Assembly: GCA_002361175.1 (NCBI GenBank)
Contig: DESG01000149.1
Coordinates: 28,190-72,392 of the forward strand
Reading direction: 5' to 3'
Length of the DNA stretch: 44,203 bases
DNA from: Lachnoclostridium sp. UBA3320
GTDB taxonomy: Bacteria > Bacillota > Clostridia > Lachnospirales > Lachnospiraceae
Shown here: positions 42,208 to 44,203 of the stretch, piece by piece
Position numbering within the stretch: the first letter of the stretch is position 1
Layout of the letters: the number at the start of each line of letters is the position of its first letter
The notes under the pieces: model-generated
Databases searched by the model: none
Seen by the model: only the letters and a program-made list of their open reading frames with translations
Told to the model about the DNA's origin: nothing
Program-made: the position numbers and the translations under genes

Positions 42208-42522
42208 TTAAATATCGTCTTGGTCGAAGTATTGTTGAAAGGCAGCCGCAACTGACTCTAATTCTTCATCATCAGTAATTCCCTCAAATTCAGGATTGCC
42301 GTCTTCATCTTCTGAATATTTTAAAAGAATTAATTCATCTTCTGGCATATCATCAGTTGGTTCAATAGGAAGTACAGCAACATATTCTTGGGAAAGTTCT
42401 TCAATCTCCATAGATGCAACTATTTCTACATCAAATTCCTCGCTTGTTCCAGGTGCGATAGTTACAACAACTATCTCATCATCTGATTCGTTAAAAAATA
42501 ATTCTTTATTTTTGTTGTTCAT
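42208..42522 (-). CDS. DUF1292-family acidic protein
   Basis: A 104-residue very acidic protein (MNNKNKELFFNESDDEIVVV, VAVLPIEPTDDMPEDELILL, DEDGNPEFEGITDDEELESV AAAF at the end). The pattern of the central YVAVLP and ILLKYSEDEDGNPEFE matches DUF1292 proteins, common in Firmicutes and often near Holliday-junction resolvase and Fur genes; their function is unknown. Here it stands alone with its own promoter (42588-42616) and terminator. The ribosome site is weak: AAGGAAACTTT lies before the ATG. Confidence 0.85.
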   Translation of the reverse strand: MNNKNKELFFNESDDEIVVVTIAPGTSEEFDVEIVASMEIEELSQEYVAVLPIEPTDDMPEDELILLKYSEDEDGNPEFEGITDDEELESVAAAFQQYFDQDDI

Positions 42523-42587
42523 AAAGTTTCCTTAAATTTCCTTTCTTGGCATTCAAATGTAAAATTAAATAAGCATAAGCTATATAT

Positions 42588-42616
42588 AATATATCATTTG
42601 ATAGAGCGAGTGTCAA
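42588..42616 (-). promoter_or_regulatory. Sigma-A promoter of the DUF1292 gene
   Basis: On the minus strand TTGACA (42616-42611) is perfect, the spacer is 17 nt, and the -10 is TATATT (42593-42588). Confidence 0.75.
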
Positions 42617-42635
42617 ATATTTATTCCTGGTATTC

Positions 42636-42664
42636 TTTACTTAATATGCAATTTGTGTTATGAT
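42636..42664 (+). promoter_or_regulatory. Putative promoter of the DtxR/MntR-type gene
   Basis: TTTACT (42636-42641), 17 nt, TATGAT (42659-42664). It lies back to back with the DUF1292 promoter. Confidence 0.6.
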
Positions 42665-42712
42665 ACTTAAGTCAAAATGTATTTTGTATTTTTAATGGAT
42701 GGTGTATAAGTT

Positions 42713-43090
42713 ATGAAAGGAAATGAATCAGAAGAGAACTATCTTGAAACAATATTGATTTTAAGTAAAAAACTTCCAGTTGTGCGTTCAGTGGATATAT
42801 CTAATGAGCTTGGTTATAAAAAATCAAGTGTAAGCGTAGCTATGAAAAATTTAAAAGAAAAGAAGTACATCACTGTTACAGATGCGGGGTTTATCTATCT
42901 TACAGAAGATGGGCACAAAATAGCAAGTATGATATATGAAAGGCATGAATTTATTTCTCAATGGTTAATTTCTCTTGGAGTGAATGACCAAGTTGCAACT
43001 GAGGATGCTTGTCGTATAGAACATGTTATAAGTGCTGAAAGTTTTGAAGCTATAAAGAAACATATTCATATAATTAATCAATATAACTGA
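42713..43090 (+). CDS. DtxR/MntR-family metal-dependent regulator
   Basis: A 125-residue regulator with an N-terminal winged helix (ENYLETILILSKKLPVVRSV, DISNELGYKKSSVSVAMKNL) and the family dimerisation and metal-binding helix (DACRIEHVISAESFEAIKKH). The Cys-x-x-Glu-His pattern and the earlier ERHEFISQWL supply the metal ligands. Such proteins repress metal transport genes when Mn2+ or Fe2+ is plentiful. It is slightly shorter than MntR and lacks the SH3-like domain of DtxR. No metal transporter lies nearby, so its targets are elsewhere. Confidence 0.88.
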   Translation: MKGNESEENYLETILILSKKLPVVRSVDISNELGYKKSSVSVAMKNLKEKKYITVTDAGFIYLTEDGHKIASMIYERHEFISQWLISLGVNDQVATEDACRIEHVISAESFEAIKKHIHIINQYN

Positions 43091-43097
43091 ACTTTAA

Positions 43098-43195
43098 GTG
43101 CCACAGGTAAAAACAAGATGTAAGGTTTTATGCAAGTTGCAGCCATAAAACCACATACATTTAAGTGTGTGGTTACATGGTGTGCGTTATGGCAC
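43098..43195. repeat. Nested and overlapping inverted repeats between convergent genes
   Basis: Outer arms GTGCCA (43098-43103) and TGGCAC (43190-43195) enclose two hairpins. One is GGTTTTATG/CATAAAACC (43124-43132, 43144-43152); the other is AACCACA/TGTGGTT (43149-43155, 43168-43174). The two hairpins share AACC and cannot form together. It could be a two-way terminator or a structured RNA; neither side has a clear T-run. Confidence 0.55.
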
Positions 43196-43211
43196 ATTAT
43201 ATGCGTTATAG

Positions 43212-43985
43212 TTATAGTTTTTGCAATATATCTAATGTATGAGCACTAGCTCCAAGAAGCTCTGGTCTTTCACATGTTGCAAGGTGGTAATTTATAAAAA
43301 TCTTAAAAGTTTCTTCATCCATGTTATTTAATGTTGTACGCATATAATCTGCTGGACCATCAGCTGATACTATTTTTATGCGTTGTAATTGTACTGCTTT
43401 ATTAATTTTGTCTATATCTTCAAGTCTTACATAATCATACAAATCTTTCTCATCACACACACAGTGAAAATCATTATCTATCTTTCCATCTTTAAGACAC
43501 TGCACTGCGTAATTTTTCTTAAATGCATATGTAATAATACTGTACTCATTCATACAATATGCCACAAGTATATATCCGCCTTTCTTTGTCACACGTTTTG
43601 CTTCATTTAAAACTTGTACTTTATCATCAAATTTAAAAATGTGGTACATCGGACCAAATACAAGCGTTATATCAAAACTGTTTTCATCAAATCTTGATAA
43701 ATTTAAGGCATTGCCTTGGAAAGCCTTTACATTGCTTTTTTTTGATTTAAGTATTCCAAGATTATAATTGACAAGTTCAATAGCAGTAACATCATATCCT
43801 TCATTTGCAAGACTTACAGAATATCTTCCAGTACCTGCACCAATATCAAGAACTTTTTTTTCCTTTTTATCATCAAGATATTCATGAATGTATTTCATAG
43901 ATGTAATATACTCTACTTGTCCATGACGTCTTGTCAGTCTTTTATCCTCACAGAATTTATTATAATACTTTTCAAGGTTTGTCAT
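43212..43985 (-). CDS. Class I SAM-dependent methyltransferase
   Basis: A 257-residue methyltransferase with the SAM-binding motif I KKVLDIGAGTGRYSVSLANE (about 43-62), the acidic motif II VTAIELVNYNLG, and post-motif NSFDITLVFGPMYHIF. The first 40 residues and the C-terminal part (NNMDEETFKIFINYHLATCE) are shared by a common Clostridia group of unassigned small-molecule or protein methyltransferases. TGGAGGATAAT precedes the ATG. No substrate can be read. It is transcribed alone toward the DtxR-type gene. Confidence 0.9.
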   Translation of the reverse strand: MTNLEKYYNKFCEDKRLTRRHGQVEYITSMKYIHEYLDDKKEKKVLDIGAGTGRYSVSLANEGYDVTAIELVNYNLGILKSKKSNVKAFQGNALNLSRFDENSFDITLVFGPMYHIFKFDDKVQVLNEAKRVTKKGGYILVAYCMNEYSIITYAFKKNYAVQCLKDGKIDNDFHCVCDEKDLYDYVRLEDIDKINKAVQLQRIKIVSADGPADYMRTTLNNMDEETFKIFINYHLATCERPELLGASAHTLDILQKL

Positions 43986-44120
43986 ATTATCCTCCAGAAA
44001 TAAAATTCTTGTTGTGTAATCAATCGTTTCAAGATTTAGAAAAAGTAGTTATTTCCATTATGGGGCTATTAAATTAATTCTAAATAAAATTATTATTTTT
44101 ACATTCCAAAATGTATTATA

Positions 44121-44149
44121 ATTATAGTCTAATAAACTATTATTTGCAA
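44121..44149 (-). promoter_or_regulatory. Sigma-A promoter of the methyltransferase gene
   Basis: On the minus strand TTGCAA (44149-44144), a 17-nt spacer and a perfect TATAAT (44126-44121). The leader would be about 130 nt, with no gene visible in it or in the rest of the window end. Confidence 0.65.
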
Positions 44150-44203
44150 CATGAAAAAAATAGAAAAGCAACGAGAGAATATGCTGTTATATAAATCAAA
44201 AAA

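Noticed and set aside
1..44203. CRISPR arrays, tRNA or rRNA genes, insertion sequences
   Set aside because: No regularly spaced repeats, no cloverleaf-like segment with a TTCGANNC arm and no transposase were recognised.

Overview
The window looks like a chromosomal segment of an anaerobic, endospore-forming, low-GC Clostridia bacterium, most likely of the Lachnospiraceae type. The evidence is AT-rich codon use, strong AGGAGG ribosome sites, consensus sigma-A promoters, a full spoIIA operon with spoVA genes, a four-subunit pyruvate:ferredoxin oxidoreductase, and an ATT-started infC. Most of the content is core genome, with a few accessory patches. The family assignments come from reading motifs by eye, not from a search.

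Left part (1-16.6 kb, mostly minus strand): a HicA-HicB toxin-antitoxin pair cut by the window start; a decayed ATPase/metalloprotease gene; a porCDAB operon with a LysR regulator coupled to its last gene; and the sporulation block spoIIAA-spoIIAB-sigF, a 66-aa membrane protein, then spoVAA-spoVAB-spoVAC. The spoVA part is preceded by a sequence that matches the textbook sigma-G promoter and overlaps the sigF stop codon. Upstream lie a zinc-ribbon/TPR membrane protein coupled to a 60-aa protein, a FapA-family protein, valS, and infC-rpmI-rplT behind an attenuator.

Centre (16.5-24.1 kb): rplM-rpsI diverge from infC. They are followed by a strong terminator, an orphan CIRCE element and a two-gene island encoding a RloA-like ABC-type ATPase and a RloB-like protein with TOPRIM-like motifs. 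This is a probable anti-phage (abortive infection) module. Its consensus promoter carries a 13-bp palindrome in the spacer, and a near-identical palindrome lies 73 bp upstream. Next come a nucleoside phosphorylase truncated at its 3' half, a large M29-type aminopeptidase with an N-terminal extension, and a CgeB-like glycosyltransferase.

Right part (24.1-44.2 kb, mostly plus strand): hpf, secA, prfB (no programmed frameshift), hom, a phosphoglycerate-mutase-family protein likely serving as homoserine kinase, lysC and tex. A sulfation-like cluster follows: an arylsulfotransferase-like protein without signal peptide, cysD, a cysN-cysC fusion and cysQ. It makes PAPS and removes PAP, with no sulfate-reduction gene in view. 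Then come the KtrB/KtrA potassium system, a DUF1292 protein, a DtxR/MntR-type regulator and a methyltransferase.

The strongest candidates for little-described biology are the RloAB island with its paired operator and orphan CIRCE, the arylsulfotransferase placed in a PAPS operon, and hicA, which appears to start at AUA.
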